In this document: positions 7,141 through 15,874 of the stretch, piece by piece
Layout of the letters: every line of letters begins with the position of its first letter
Numbering within the stretch: position 1 is the first letter of the stretch
Origin: Bryobacteraceae bacterium
GTDB lineage: Bacteria > Acidobacteriota > Terriglobia > Bryobacterales > Bryobacteraceae
Direction of reading: 5' to 3'
NCBI GenBank assembly: GCA_029975915.1
Contig: JARKOC010000532.1
Location: 1 to 24,739, forward strand
DNA length: 24,739 nucleotides
Translations under genes and position numbers: made by a program
Notes under the pieces: model-generated
Databases searched by the model: none
Told to the model about the DNA's origin: nothing
The model's input: only the letters and a program-made list of their open reading frames with translations

Positions 7141-8424
7141 GTGCGCCACATCATTTTAATGGCGGCTAGCCTACTGACCGCACTCGCACCATGCGCGCCC
7201 GCGCAGCCCCCCTCACAGACTCTCACCCTCCAGGACTGCATCCGGCTGGCGGAATCGGTCCCCTCTCCCGTAACCATCGCGCGGCAAGAGCGTGATATCG
7301 CGGCGCGGGACGTCACCCAAGCCCGTTCTGGCTTCCTCCCCCAGTCCCGATTGATCAATGGCTTCACATACAACAGCCCTCTGATTTACAACCGGCAGTC
7401 CTTCAGCTTCATCCCGCTGAACGGCATTCGGGAGTACGCGACGCTTTTCACCGTCAATCAGGAGTTTGACACCTCGGGGCGGCTGCGGGCGGACATGACG
7501 CGGGCGAGGGTGGCGCAGGAGATTGCCGCGACCAGTGTGGCGCTCACGCAGCGTGATCTTCGTCGTGCCGTCACGACAGCCTACTACCGGACACTTCTCA
7601 CCCGCCACCTCGTACGGATCATCGAGGATGCCCTCACAGAGAGCCGAAGTTTCGAGGGCAGGACCAGGCTCCTCTTCCAAAATGGTGAAGCCGCGCAGGC
7701 AGATCTGGTCAAAGCCTCCGCACAGGTGGCGGCTTTGGAACAAGCTGTGAATGCGGCAATGTTGGAATGCGATCTCGCAGGGCAGGAGTTGGCGTCATTC
7801 TGGACCCGGGAGGTTGCAGTGCCCGTAGAGCTTGTGGACGTGTTGGATGACAGTCCGCCGCCTCCCGAACCGGAGGTCCCGCAAGCCTCTCCGTTTCTGA
7901 AGCGGCTGGAGTTCAGGCTGTTTGACGCGCAGAGAAAAGGATTGCAGGCCGATGTTCGGAGGGCGCGTTCCGCGCTGTTGCCGCAGCTCGGCGTTGTCTT
8001 CCAATACGGAATCGACTCGACCGCCCTACGAATCAACGACCGCGGGTATGCGGCGTTCGCAAATCTGACGATTCCACTGTTCGACTGGAACAAGGCCCGT
8101 AGCGCTATGCAGCAGGTGCGCTTGCGCGCACAACAGCTTGAAGCGAACCGCGCGATATCCGAACGCACCTTTTCGAAGGAGTACATATCCGCTCTCGCCA
8201 AAGTGAAGCAACTGTTCAAGCAGATCTCTCTCGCGCGCCAGCAGGCGAGATTGGCCGAGGACGATCTTCGATTGAGCCGTATCCGCTACGAAGGTGGTGA
8301 AGGGTTTGCCCTCGATGTCGTGGCTGCTCAAAACCAACTCATGCAGGCACGGAGCATTTACTACACAACCGTGGCCAACTACTTGAATGCCAAGGCTGAA
8401 CTGGAGGTCGCAGCAGGACGATGA
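7141..8424 (+). CDS. TolC-family outer-membrane efflux protein
   Basis: The 427-residue protein has a signal peptide (about 1-22, ending APAQ) and two outer-membrane-efflux repeats rich in long amphipathic helices (about 28-225 and 235-425, with the repeats opening LTLQDCIRLAES and FLKRLEFRLFDAQRKGLQ). It would form the trimeric outer-membrane duct of a tripartite pump. The start is GTG 7141, with GATGAGG about ten bases upstream; no ATG gives the complete signal peptide. It is the first gene after the fluoride riboswitch terminator, and its stop overlaps the start of the adaptor gene (ATGA at 8421-8424). Expression should therefore depend on fluoride. Confidence 0.9.
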   Translation: MRHIILMAASLLTALAPCAPAQPPSQTLTLQDCIRLAESVPSPVTIARQERDIAARDVTQARSGFLPQSRLINGFTYNSPLIYNRQSFSFIPLNGIREYATLFTVNQEFDTSGRLRADMTRARVAQEIAATSVALTQRDLRRAVTTAYYRTLLTRHLVRIIEDALTESRSFEGRTRLLFQNGEAAQADLVKASAQVAALEQAVNAAMLECDLAGQELASFWTREVAVPVELVDVLDDSPPPPEPEVPQASPFLKRLEFRLFDAQRKGLQADVRRARSALLPQLGVVFQYGIDSTALRINDRGYAAFANLTIPLFDWNKARSAMQQVRLRAQQLEANRAISERTFSKEYISALAKVKQLFKQISLARQQARLAEDDLRLSRIRYEGGEGFALDVVAAQNQLMQARSIYYTTVANYLNAKAELEVAAGR

Positions 8425-9656
8425 AACCGCAATACACTCTTTGCCTAGGCCTTTTGGCCCTCGCCGGTTGCGGATCCCCTGAGGAGGCGCCTCCGAAGCC
8501 TGTCGTGGCAGTGGTGGTCGCCCAGGCTGAAATCGCCGACGTTAAGTCCACGGTGCATGCCCCTGCTTTCGTCTTCGCTCGTGAACAGGCAAACCTGGGC
8601 TCTCGCGTCACAGCACCGATTCGGAGGCTCCTCGTCCGCAAGGGCGATAGCGTCGTAGCGGGTCAGCTACTTGCGGAACTCGACAACCGTGACCTTCAGG
8701 CACAGCGTGATGAAGCCGCTGCCGCCGTCACGGATGCCGAAGCGAATCTGGAGCGTGTGACATCTGGAACGCTTCCCACCGACATAGAGCGGGCACGTGG
8801 GCAACTGGCCACTACTGAGGCTGCACTCAATCAGGCCCAGAAATTCTATGACCGGCGACGGCAGCTTTTCGAACAAGGCGCGATACCTCAGCGAGATCTG
8901 CTGGTGAGCGAAACGGAATTGGCGCAGGCCAAAGCGAATCATGAGGTAGCGAAGAGGTCTCTGGACTTGCTCCAGAATCAGTCCCGCGAGAAAGACATCC
9001 TGATGGCGAAAAGCAAGGTGGAACAGGCTCGAGCGCGGCTTGCCGCAATCAAGGCGCAATTGGACTTCACCGAGATTCGAAGCAGTTCGGCTGGAACGAT
9101 CACCGAGCAATTCATGTTTCCGGGCGACATGGCCAAGCCCGATGCTGCGATCTTTACCGTCATGGATCTGTCAATCGCGGTGGCGCGCGCACAGATTCCC
9201 GGTTCCGAAGCGGCGGCTGTGCGGATCGGTCAACCGTGCACATTTGTGCCGGGCGATGCTTCGGATACCTCGTTTGCCGGTCGAGTTTCGGTCGTCAACC
9301 AGTCTATCGACACAGCCCGGAGGACCGTTGAGTCGTGGTGCGAGATTCCCAACCCGAACCGGACTCTGCGGGCAGGAGCGTTTGGGCAAGTCTTTATCGT
9401 CAAGAGCGTTATGCCAAAGAGCGTCGTCGTGCCCGTCCCGGCGGTCCAGTTCACCGAAGGCGCCCACAAAGGGATCGTCATGGTTGCCAGCAACAAAGGT
9501 GTGGCCGTCAAGCGAGAGGTGGAAACCGGAGAGGTTTTCGATGGTAAGGTCCAAATCAAGAGCGGCCTGAGCCCGGGAGAACCTGTAATCGTGCAGGGAG
9601 CTTACGGATTGGCCGAGGGCACTCAGATCCGGGTGCAGGAGGACAAGAAACCGTGA
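8421..9656 (+). CDS. RND efflux periplasmic adaptor lipoprotein (HlyD/MFP family)
   Basis: The 411-residue product has a lipoprotein signal with lipobox LAGC (C17). The lipoyl/barrel-sandwich half-motif (IRRLLVRKGDSVVAGQLLAELDNRDL) is followed by a long coiled-coil hairpin (about 85-205), the second lipoyl half (FTEIRSSSAGTITEQFMFPGD) and beta-barrel and membrane-proximal domains ending in LSPGEPVIVQGAYGLAEGTQI. It links the RND permease to the TolC duct in the periplasm. It overlaps the tolC stop by four bases and its own stop overlaps the permease GTG by four bases, so the three proteins are made from one coupled message. Sequence features do not reveal the substrate; I see no His/Met-rich metal-binding tail. 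Confidence 0.93.
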   Translation: MKPQYTLCLGLLALAGCGSPEEAPPKPVVAVVVAQAEIADVKSTVHAPAFVFAREQANLGSRVTAPIRRLLVRKGDSVVAGQLLAELDNRDLQAQRDEAAAAVTDAEANLERVTSGTLPTDIERARGQLATTEAALNQAQKFYDRRRQLFEQGAIPQRDLLVSETELAQAKANHEVAKRSLDLLQNQSREKDILMAKSKVEQARARLAAIKAQLDFTEIRSSSAGTITEQFMFPGDMAKPDAAIFTVMDLSIAVARAQIPGSEAAAVRIGQPCTFVPGDASDTSFAGRVSVVNQSIDTARRTVESWCEIPNPNRTLRAGAFGQVFIVKSVMPKSVVVPVPAVQFTEGAHKGIVMVASNKGVAVKREVETGEVFDGKVQIKSGLSPGEPVIVQGAYGLAEGTQIRVQEDKKP

Positions 9657-12600
9657 CCGGCCGCCTCGCTCAATTCGTTCACGCGCACGCCCGGGCAATG
9701 GTAATCATCGTCCTGGCCTTCGCTCTGGCGGGCACGGCGTTCTTGTTCCGGCTGCCGATCGCCATCTTCCCCCAGACCGACTTCCCACGAATCGTCATCC
9801 TTGTGGATAACGGCATCACGCCGGTCGACATTCAGATGTTGCGCGTGACGCGTCCGATCGAGGAGACCATCCGGATCGTTCCCGGAATAACCACGATCCG
9901 GTCGGTCACCGCTCGTGGCTCATCAGAAATCAGCGTGTTCTTTCGCTGGGACGTTGACATTCTGAACGCGCTACACCTGGTACAGGGCCGCATCTCTCAG
10001 ATCACGCCATCCCTGCCGCCTACCTGCCGTTTCTACATCAACCGCCTCACTTTTTCAGTCTTTCCAATGGTCGGCTTCAGCATCACGTCGCCAACCAGCT
10101 CGCAGTCCGATCTGTGGGAACTGGCTTATTACAATATCGCGCCGCGTCTTTATCGGCTGCCAGGGGTGGCAGAGACCAGGATTGTGGGCGGACGTCCACC
10201 TGAGTACCACGTGCTGGTCGACCCGCAGAAACTCAACGGTTATGGGATGCCGTTGACCAAGGTGACCGACGCGCTCCGAAGCAGCAACATGATCTCTCCT
10301 TCCGGAATGGTGCAGGAGAACTATCACCTATACCTGACGACCGTGACAGGGCTGCTGCGCACCCGTGAACAGATCGAGGACACCGTCGTCGATGTGGTGC
10401 GAGGAACTCCAGTCGCCATCAAGGATCTAGCCAGCGTCGTGCCAGGTGAACGCCCAATCTACAACATTGTCACGGCCAACGGCCGCCCTGCAGTCCTCGT
10501 CAACGTGCTGCAGCAGCCCGACGGTAACGCGGTTCAAATCGCCGACTCGGTGAACGCCGAACTCGCCGACATCAAGAAAGGCTTGCCACCTGACATCGAG
10601 TTGTCGACCTACTACGACCAATCCGTTCTTGTGCGGGATTCCATCGCCGGCGTAACGGAGAGCATCCTTATCGGGCTCGGCTTATCCGTGCTCGTCCTGT
10701 TGGTTTTTCTCAAGAGCTGGCGCACGACGATTGTGGCGGCCGCGGTGATTCCAATCGCCGTGCTCATGGCGATCGTCTTTATGAAGTTCTTCAACATGAG
10801 CTTCAACCTCATGACCCTCGGCGGCCTGGCGGCATGCATCGGCGTTGTCATCGATGATGCCATCGTCATGGTGGAGAACATCATCGTCCACCTCTCCACA
10901 GGTCAGGCGCCGATGGACGCCGCCAAGAGCGCCATCACCGAGCTCACCCCGGCATTGACGGGATCAACGCTGACGCCGATCGTCGTGTTCGCTCCGTTGG
11001 TTTTTCTCGGCGGGATCACTGGTGTTTTCTTCCGTGCTCTTGCGATGACCATGGTGACCGCACTGCTCGCCTCTCTTTTCTTGGCGATCTTTTTCACGCC
11101 GGTCCTGGCGGCAGTGTTCTTCCGGCGCCCCCCTGATACGACGGCGACGGATCTAGAGCAGGCCGAACAGGCGGGCGAGGGCCGAATTTTGCGATGGCTA
11201 ACGGCACGGTACGAATCCGCGCTGCACTGGTGTCTGTACCATCCGAGGGCCATTCTCTTGGCTGCGTCGCTGCTCGTTGTCGGAATGGTTGGCGTCTATT
11301 CCCAGCTCGGCAGCGGATTCTTGCCGGAAATGGATGAGGGCGCGTTCGTCCTTGACTATCGCATGCCCCCGGGCACCTCCCTTCATGAGACGGACCGGGT
11401 ACTGCGGCACATCGAGCAGTTCATCAAGGAGACCCCTGAAATCGAGAGCTATTCGCGTCGCACCGGGGCACGTCTGGCTCTCGCGATCGCCGAGCCAAAT
11501 ACCGGCGACTTTCTGATCAAGCTCAAAAAAGATCGTAAGCGTGGCTTGGAGGAAGTTACTTCAGAGTTGCGGCGCAAGGTTGCCTCCTCAGAACCCGCGA
11601 TCGAGGTAGAATTTCCGCACATTCTGGAGGATCTGATTGGAGATCTCGCATGGTCTCCACAACCCATCGAGATCAAGGTGCGCCACGACGATGAGGCCAC
11701 CTACAAGCGGATCGCAAGGGAAATCGAGGAGTGGCTTCCCAAGGTCAAGGGTGTCGTGGACATCGTCAACCGGACGATTGTGATCGGGCCTTCGCAGAAT
11801 TTCCGGGTTGACCCCGAGAAGGCTCGATTGGCAGGCTTCGGGGTCAAGGACGTAGCGGACCTTCAGGCTGCGATGCTCGACGGCGAACTCGCGTCAGATT
11901 TGATACGAGGAGAACGCTTGGTTGGGATTCGCGTCAGGTACCCTCCCGAGTACCGCTCGTCGACCGACAAACTCAAGGCGCTTTTGTTGACCTCTCCTAC
12001 AGGTCAGACCTTGCCCATGTCAAGCATTGCGACTGTTGAAGTGGACGAGGGCACCACGGAAATCCGGCGCGAGAATCTGCGCAATATGTCGGCAGTGACC
12101 GCGCGGCTGGAGAAACGCGACCTCGGTTCCGCCATACACGAAATCCAGCAACGGCTTCCGAATGAAATCTCCCTTCCGCCGGGCACACACATCGAATACG
12201 GGGGGCTTTATGAGATGCAGCGTGAATCGTTCCTGGGGCTAACCCAGGTGTTGTTGCTCTCCATCCTTCTGATCTTTGTGATCCTCGTCTTCGAGTTCCG
12301 CTCGTTCTCGCACCCAATCGCCATTCTGGCGGCGACCATCCTTTGCGGATCGGGCGCGCTGGTGGCACTGTGGGTAACGGGAACGACGCTCAATATCTCG
12401 TCGTTCATGGGCGCCATCATGGTCGTCGGCATTGTCCACAAGAACGGCATTCTCATGTTGGACTCAGAGCAGTATTTTTCGGAAAAGGGCTACGAATTAC
12501 GCGAAGCCATTTTCCATGCCGGACGAAGACGTCTGCGGCCGATCCTCATGACCGCGCTCGCCACGATTTTCGGCATGGCCCCGCTAGCCGTCGGAGTGGG

Positions 12601-12724
12601 CTCGGGCGCCCAGTTGCTTCAGCCGCTGGCTATTGCGGTGATCGGCGGTGTGACCGTTTCTCTGGTCCTGTCGCTGCTCATCACTCCGGTGCTCTTTTAT
12701 CAGCTTCGCCAACGGGGGCTATGA
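9653..12724 (+). CDS. RND-superfamily efflux permease (AcrB/MdtB-like)
   Basis: The 1023-residue inner-membrane pump shows the duplicated RND architecture: a first transmembrane helix (about 12-33), a large periplasmic loop, transmembrane segments from about 335-490, a second loop and segments from about 865-1015. The proton-relay pair is D401-D402 in VIDDAIVMVEN and the matching lysine is K930 in VHKNGILML, equivalent to AcrB D407/D408 and K940. This fits the hydrophobe/amphiphile-type or a divergent RND branch better than CusA-like metal pumps, whose motif differs (D-x-x-x-E). Start is GTG 9653, overlapping the adaptor stop (GTGA). The third gene of the fluoride-riboswitch operon, it is followed 34 bases later by an enolase remnant. 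Confidence 0.95.
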   Translation: MTGRLAQFVHAHARAMVIIVLAFALAGTAFLFRLPIAIFPQTDFPRIVILVDNGITPVDIQMLRVTRPIEETIRIVPGITTIRSVTARGSSEISVFFRWDVDILNALHLVQGRISQITPSLPPTCRFYINRLTFSVFPMVGFSITSPTSSQSDLWELAYYNIAPRLYRLPGVAETRIVGGRPPEYHVLVDPQKLNGYGMPLTKVTDALRSSNMISPSGMVQENYHLYLTTVTGLLRTREQIEDTVVDVVRGTPVAIKDLASVVPGERPIYNIVTANGRPAVLVNVLQQPDGNAVQIADSVNAELADIKKGLPPDIELSTYYDQSVLVRDSIAGVTESILIGLGLSVLVLLVFLKSWRTTIVAAAVIPIAVLMAIVFMKFFNMSFNLMTLGGLAACIGVVIDDAIVMVENIIVHLSTGQAPMDAAKSAITELTPALTGSTLTPIVVFAPLVFLGGITGVFFRALAMTMVTALLASLFLAIFFTPVLAAVFFRRPPDTTATDLEQAEQAGEGRILRWLTARYESALHWCLYHPRAILLAASLLVVGMVGVYSQLGSGFLPEMDEGAFVLDYRMPPGTSLHETDRVLRHIEQFIKETPEIESYSRRTGARLALAIAEPNTGDFLIKLKKDRKRGLEEVTSELRRKVASSEPAIEVEFPHILEDLIGDLAWSPQPIEIKVRHDDEATYKRIAREIEEWLPKVKGVVDIVNRTIVIGPSQNFRVDPEKARLAGFGVKDVADLQAAMLDGELASDLIRGERLVGIRVRYPPEYRSSTDKLKALLLTSPTGQTLPMSSIATVEVDEGTTEIRRENLRNMSAVTARLEKRDLGSAIHEIQQRLPNEISLPPGTHIEYGGLYEMQRESFLGLTQVLLLSILLIFVILVFEFRSFSHPIAILAATILCGSGALVALWVTGTTLNISSFMGAIMVVGIVHKNGILMLDSEQYFSEKGYELREAIFHAGRRRLRPILMTALATIFGMAPLAVGVGSGAQLLQPLAIAVIGGVTVSLVLSLLITPVLFYQLRQRGL

Positions 12725-12758
12725 TCTCTCTGCGTGCTTGCGCGATGCAGTTGGACCG

Positions 12759-12905
12759 TTGACCGACATTGTTAAGGTAGTTGGCCCGCAGTTGTTGGAT
12801 TCGCGTGGCAACCCCACGGATATCACTCACTCATGCGGCAGCGCTGGATACGCTGCCTTGGCCTCTGTCGCGCCCGCTCGAGAGAAAGAGGCCGTCGAAT
12901 TTCGA
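12759..12905 (+). pseudogene. eno: Decayed 5' fragment of an enolase gene
   Basis: In one plus-strand frame from TTG 12759 the translation reads LTDIVKVV, then QLLDSRGNPT, then GSAGYAALAS and REKEAVEFR. These line up in order with the enolase N-terminus (MTDIV..., ILDSRGNPTVE, G-MGRAAVPSGASTG, EREAVELR). The nearly invariant LDSRGNPT is intact, whereas the substrate-loop PSGASTG is lost, and after about 49 codons similarity stops; enolases have about 430 residues with the catalytic barrel downstream. It is therefore a remnant, possibly with its ATG changed to TTG. It begins 34 bases after the permease stop in the fluoride-responsive operon. Enolase is strongly inhibited by fluoride, so a spare copy here makes functional sense. 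Identification is by eye from conserved blocks. Confidence 0.7.
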
Positions 12906-12993
12906 ACGCTGTTGCGGTCGGGTGCCCCGTCGGCGTCTACGCTCTGCCGCTTCTGCGAATCAGTGGCCGACGTCAGCCAGCCTGTCGCCCCGG

Positions 12994-14037
12994 CTAGAAT
13001 CTCCCGCCGTCCACATCCTTCAGGAATTTCACGAGCCCGTTCACATACGTCTCGGTATCGTCGAACATCGCCAAATGACTCCCGTTCGGACAGTGCAGAT
13101 ACCGGCCCTTTTGCACCTTCTTTGCGATCATCTCCATGTGTTTCGGGTCCATCGTGTCGTGCTCGGCCCCAATCACCAGCGCCGGCGCCGAAATCCTGCC
13201 CAGATCGGCCGTCCGGTCCCAATTCAGCAGCTTCCCGCTTGCCCCCAACTCGCTCGGACCTTGCATCGGAACGTAGATCGACATGTTCATATGCTTGAAT
13301 GCCCTGTTCACCGGGTCCGGCCACTGCGACGCCGGCATCCGCAGTAGGTGTTTTTCGTAGTGGTGCGGAATCAGCAGCTCCATGTAGCGGGCATCGGTAT
13401 GCTTTCCTGCCTTCTCCAGTTTCTTCACCTCCGCCAGCACCTTTTGATCCATCGCCGGCATCAGCACCTTCTCCGCGTACTCGTTGTACGCCGGAATGCT
13501 CGCCATCATGTTCGAAATAATGACGCCTTTGAGATTCTCGCCATGCGCCAGGGCGTACTCCATCGCCAGGATGCCGCCCCAGGAGTGGCCCAGCAGGAAG
13601 AAATTGTCTTTCGTCAGGCCGAGCGCCTTCCTGACCTGTTCCACCTCGTCCAGGAATCGGGCCGTCTCCCACAGCGAATCCTCGTTGGGCTGGTCGCTAT
13701 ATGCCGACCCCAGTTGGTCGTAATAGTAATACTCGATTCCTTCGCCCGGCAGATAGCTGTCGAACACCTCGAAACACTCATGCGTGGAGCCCGGCCCCCC
13801 GTGCAGCAGCAGCAGTTTGATTCGCGGATTGTTGCCCACCCGCTTGGTCCAGACCTTGAACGTCCCTTTGGGCGTCGACACCGGGATGAGTTTCACCCCG
13901 CCGCTCAGCAGGTCATCGCGGCCGGTATTGTCGAAATAGGAGTTCGCTGGAGGAGTTTCCACACTGGCCCGCGGTGCGCAACCAGCCAGGCCAGCCATCG
14001 CCCCCGTGCCCAATTTGAGTATTGTTCGTCTCTGCAT
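12994..14037 (-). CDS. Proline iminopeptidase-like alpha/beta hydrolase, exported
   Basis: The 347-residue protein starts with a Tat-type twin arginine (MQRRTILKLGTGAMAGLAGC) and a lipobox-like LAGC, so it is probably a Tat-exported lipoprotein. The hydrolase core has the HGGPG oxyanion motif, the nucleophile elbow GHSWGG (S152), the acid D294 in GAEHD and H321 in NGSHLA, a complete catalytic triad of the prolyl-aminopeptidase family. The family removes N-terminal proline or hydrolyses related amides and esters; export suggests use of external peptides. ATG has GGAGGA three bases upstream. It is monocistronic and convergent with the fluoride operon. Confidence 0.88.
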   Translation of the reverse strand: MQRRTILKLGTGAMAGLAGCAPRASVETPPANSYFDNTGRDDLLSGGVKLIPVSTPKGTFKVWTKRVGNNPRIKLLLLHGGPGSTHECFEVFDSYLPGEGIEYYYYDQLGSAYSDQPNEDSLWETARFLDEVEQVRKALGLTKDNFFLLGHSWGGILAMEYALAHGENLKGVIISNMMASIPAYNEYAEKVLMPAMDQKVLAEVKKLEKAGKHTDARYMELLIPHHYEKHLLRMPASQWPDPVNRAFKHMNMSIYVPMQGPSELGASGKLLNWDRTADLGRISAPALVIGAEHDTMDPKHMEMIAKKVQKGRYLHCPNGSHLAMFDDTETYVNGLVKFLKDVDGGRF

Positions 14038-14055
14038 CCGTCCTCCAGTCCGCCC

Positions 14056-14088
14056 ATTATAGTCATCTTTGAGTTTGACAACGAGTCA
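14056..14088 (-). promoter_or_regulatory. Promoter -10 and inverted repeat upstream of the hydrolase gene
   Basis: A perfect TATAAT (minus strand, 14056-14061) lies 18 bases before the start codon of the hydrolase. The -35 is poor at normal spacing. Over that position lies an inverted repeat TTGAC-5 bases-GTCAA (14075-14088), which could bind a repressor or activator that compensates for the weak -35. Confidence 0.4.
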
Positions 14089-14190
14089 ACATGCGTTACA
14101 ACGGACACCGTTGCCACGCGAATCCGCAAAGTGCTCACGAAAAATGACTTATTGAGAAAGGAGTTCGTTTGGTCAAAAATCCGGGCCTGC

Positions 14191-15303
14191 CTACCGCAGC
14201 CGCTTCAGCTCTGCCAGCACCGCATCGATCCCCTTCCGGCGGTACATCTCGGCCAGCCGCTGCTGCTCCCCGGTGACCAGAGAAACCGGTCGCGAGGGAA
14301 TCCAGATCTCCCCATCTTCGAATTCGACCAGCCCGACGAAGCCGCTTACTTCGGCGAATTCGACCGGTCCTGTCGCGGCCGTCACCCGGTATGCCTGGCC
14401 GCGCTCCAGCGTCGCCTTGCCCATTCCGGCGAGTTGAATGGCCGCTGGCAGGCTTCCGGCGACAAACTGGCGGCCGTCCCGCCCGCGCGCCTGCCAGCCG
14501 ACATCGACGAAGCGGATGGCCCTGGCGCTCCGGTTGAGCATCTCCACCTTCGGGAACCTCAGTTCCTGTCCCGAAGCGATCACCTCGGCGCCCGTCAACT
14601 GCACCGGCGCCTCCGGCATCGACAGGGCAGCGAACCGCACTGGCGTGCCCGATTGAACGGTCGCTCGTCCGGCGCGCGCTACCTGGATGTCCAACCTCGG
14701 CATCGCCGCAAGCCGCCCGAGCGTGGCGACCATCTCGTCCCGGATGGCTGCTGCGCCGCCGCGTTCGAGCGCCGCCAGCAGCGTTTTGCGATCCCGCCGT
14801 GCTTCGAGTTCCCAGGCCGTCATCGTTCGGCGCGAATTCAGCTTGTTGGGTCCATAGAAAGTCAGGTCTTCGAACAAAACGCCGTCCAGCTTCACTTCCA
14901 CCAGCGCTCCGGCTCCTCCCGCCGGACGCATCAGCCGGACGTCCACGCGTAGCGGAAATGCCTCTCCGGGTGCGACATCGAGCGCCGGCACAGTCACCGA
15001 CGCCTTGCCTCCTGCCGCCACTTCCTGCGCAAGCACAAGGACCGAGACCCCACGGATCCGCCTCGGACTACCGTTTTTCAGCACCAATGTGGATCGTAAA
15101 TCCACCTGCAAGGCCCCACCGCGTGGCGCAACCTGCGACTGGCTCCAATCGGCCGACACCAGCGACAGCGGCGCCCCCTCGGGCAGATCTAGCCTGAATG
15201 CTCCGCTCGGCGGAGGAGACTGCGCGGCCAGCGCCAGGACCAAAACCGCCAGCACGGTCCCGAGCCGGATGCCCGCTTTCCCTTCACTCTTCAAGCGCCA
15301 CAT
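14191..15303 (-). CDS. Hypothetical exported protein in an ECF sigma operon
   Basis: I do not recognise a named family. The 370-residue product has an N-terminal signal or anchor (about 12-30, VLAVLVLALAA). Its body is rich in beta-strand-like stretches, with two regions suggesting immunoglobulin-like folds (about 45-155 and 210-340), and it ends in a charged helix. It overlaps the anti-sigma gene by 20 bases and is the third gene of the sigma/anti-sigma unit, so it is probably made with them as an envelope component or sensor. There are no catalytic motifs that I can identify. Confidence 0.7.
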   Translation of the reverse strand: MWRLKSEGKAGIRLGTVLAVLVLALAAQSPPPSGAFRLDLPEGAPLSLVSADWSQSQVAPRGGALQVDLRSTLVLKNGSPRRIRGVSVLVLAQEVAAGGKASVTVPALDVAPGEAFPLRVDVRLMRPAGGAGALVEVKLDGVLFEDLTFYGPNKLNSRRTMTAWELEARRDRKTLLAALERGGAAAIRDEMVATLGRLAAMPRLDIQVARAGRATVQSGTPVRFAALSMPEAPVQLTGAEVIASGQELRFPKVEMLNRSARAIRFVDVGWQARGRDGRQFVAGSLPAAIQLAGMGKATLERGQAYRVTAATGPVEFAEVSGFVGLVEFEDGEIWIPSRPVSLVTGEQQRLAEMYRRKGIDAVLAELKRLR

Positions 15304-15874
15304 GATGGATTGTCACCTGTCCCGTTTCCGCATCGATGAACCGCGCCCGGGCTCCACCGGAGGTCCCGGCCAGCATCACGGACGAATCCTTGGCGGGCGT
15401 CAGAAGCATCAGCCCAGCCTGCCCCTCGTGAATCCCCACGCCCTCGGCGCTCGCCTCGGCCACCGCCGGACCCCATTCCGGACCCGCCACTCCCGGCGCT
15501 GGCCGCCTCAACAGCCAACCGCTTGCCAGCACCACCGTCAAAGTCGCCGTCACCACTGCCAACCGCCAGCCTGCCGCTTCCATCACTCCAGCATCTGCAC
15601 GGCTTGCCCTGGGTTCAACAATCCGTCCGGCCGCCAAACCCAGGCCGATGTTGGCCTTCATTTCTCGCTCAAGCGCCGCCCAATCCCCGGCGGCGAACTC
15701 CGTGTCTTCCTGGCTGTTGCGTAACCCGTCCCTCAGCCGGCGGTACTCATGCAGAGTGGCCGCGCAATCCGCGCAGCGCCTGACGTGGAACCACACTTTG
15801 ATTCGCTGCCGCCAGTCCAAATCCTGTGAAGCCGCCAGCGCCAGAACCGCTTCTTCGATGTGATGGGCCCTCAT
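15284..15874 (-). CDS. Zinc-binding transmembrane anti-sigma factor
   Basis: The 196-residue protein has an N-terminal zf-HC2-type anti-sigma domain with H30-x3-C34-x2-C37 (HVRRCADC), one transmembrane helix (about 96-116, LAVVTATLTVVLASGWLL) and an extracytoplasmic tail of about 80 residues. It should hold the neighbouring ECF sigma factor inactive at the membrane. I place the start at 15874 because this ATG has GGGAGGTGG upstream and overlaps the sigma stop as ATGA (15871-15874). A longer frame to 15949 exists but has no such support. Confidence 0.87.
   Translation of the reverse strand: MRAHHIEEAVLALAASQDLDWRQRIKVWFHVRRCADCAATLHEYRRLRDGLRNSQEDTEFAAGDWAALEREMKANIGLGLAAGRIVEPRASRADAGVMEAAGWRLAVVTATLTVVLASGWLLRRPAPGVAGPEWGPAVAEASAEGVGIHEGQAGLMLLTPAKDSSVMLAGTSGGARARFIDAETGQVTIHHVALEE

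Noticed and set aside
9653..12724. RND permease considered as a CusA-type heavy-metal pump
   Set aside because: The proton-relay motif is of the DD type (VIDDAIVMVEN) with a matching K930, and no Met/His-rich metal site is visible in the adaptor.
12837..12857. 7-bp perfect hairpin GGCAGCG/CGCTGCC considered as the terminator of the fluoride operon
   Set aside because: There is no T-run after it, and it falls within the enolase remnant reading frame.
13348..14952. A 534-codon open frame on the plus strand
   Set aside because: It runs antisense through the alpha/beta hydrolase and the third sigma-operon gene, both of which have clear motifs, signal sequences and ribosome sites. The long frame is an effect of GC-rich codon use.
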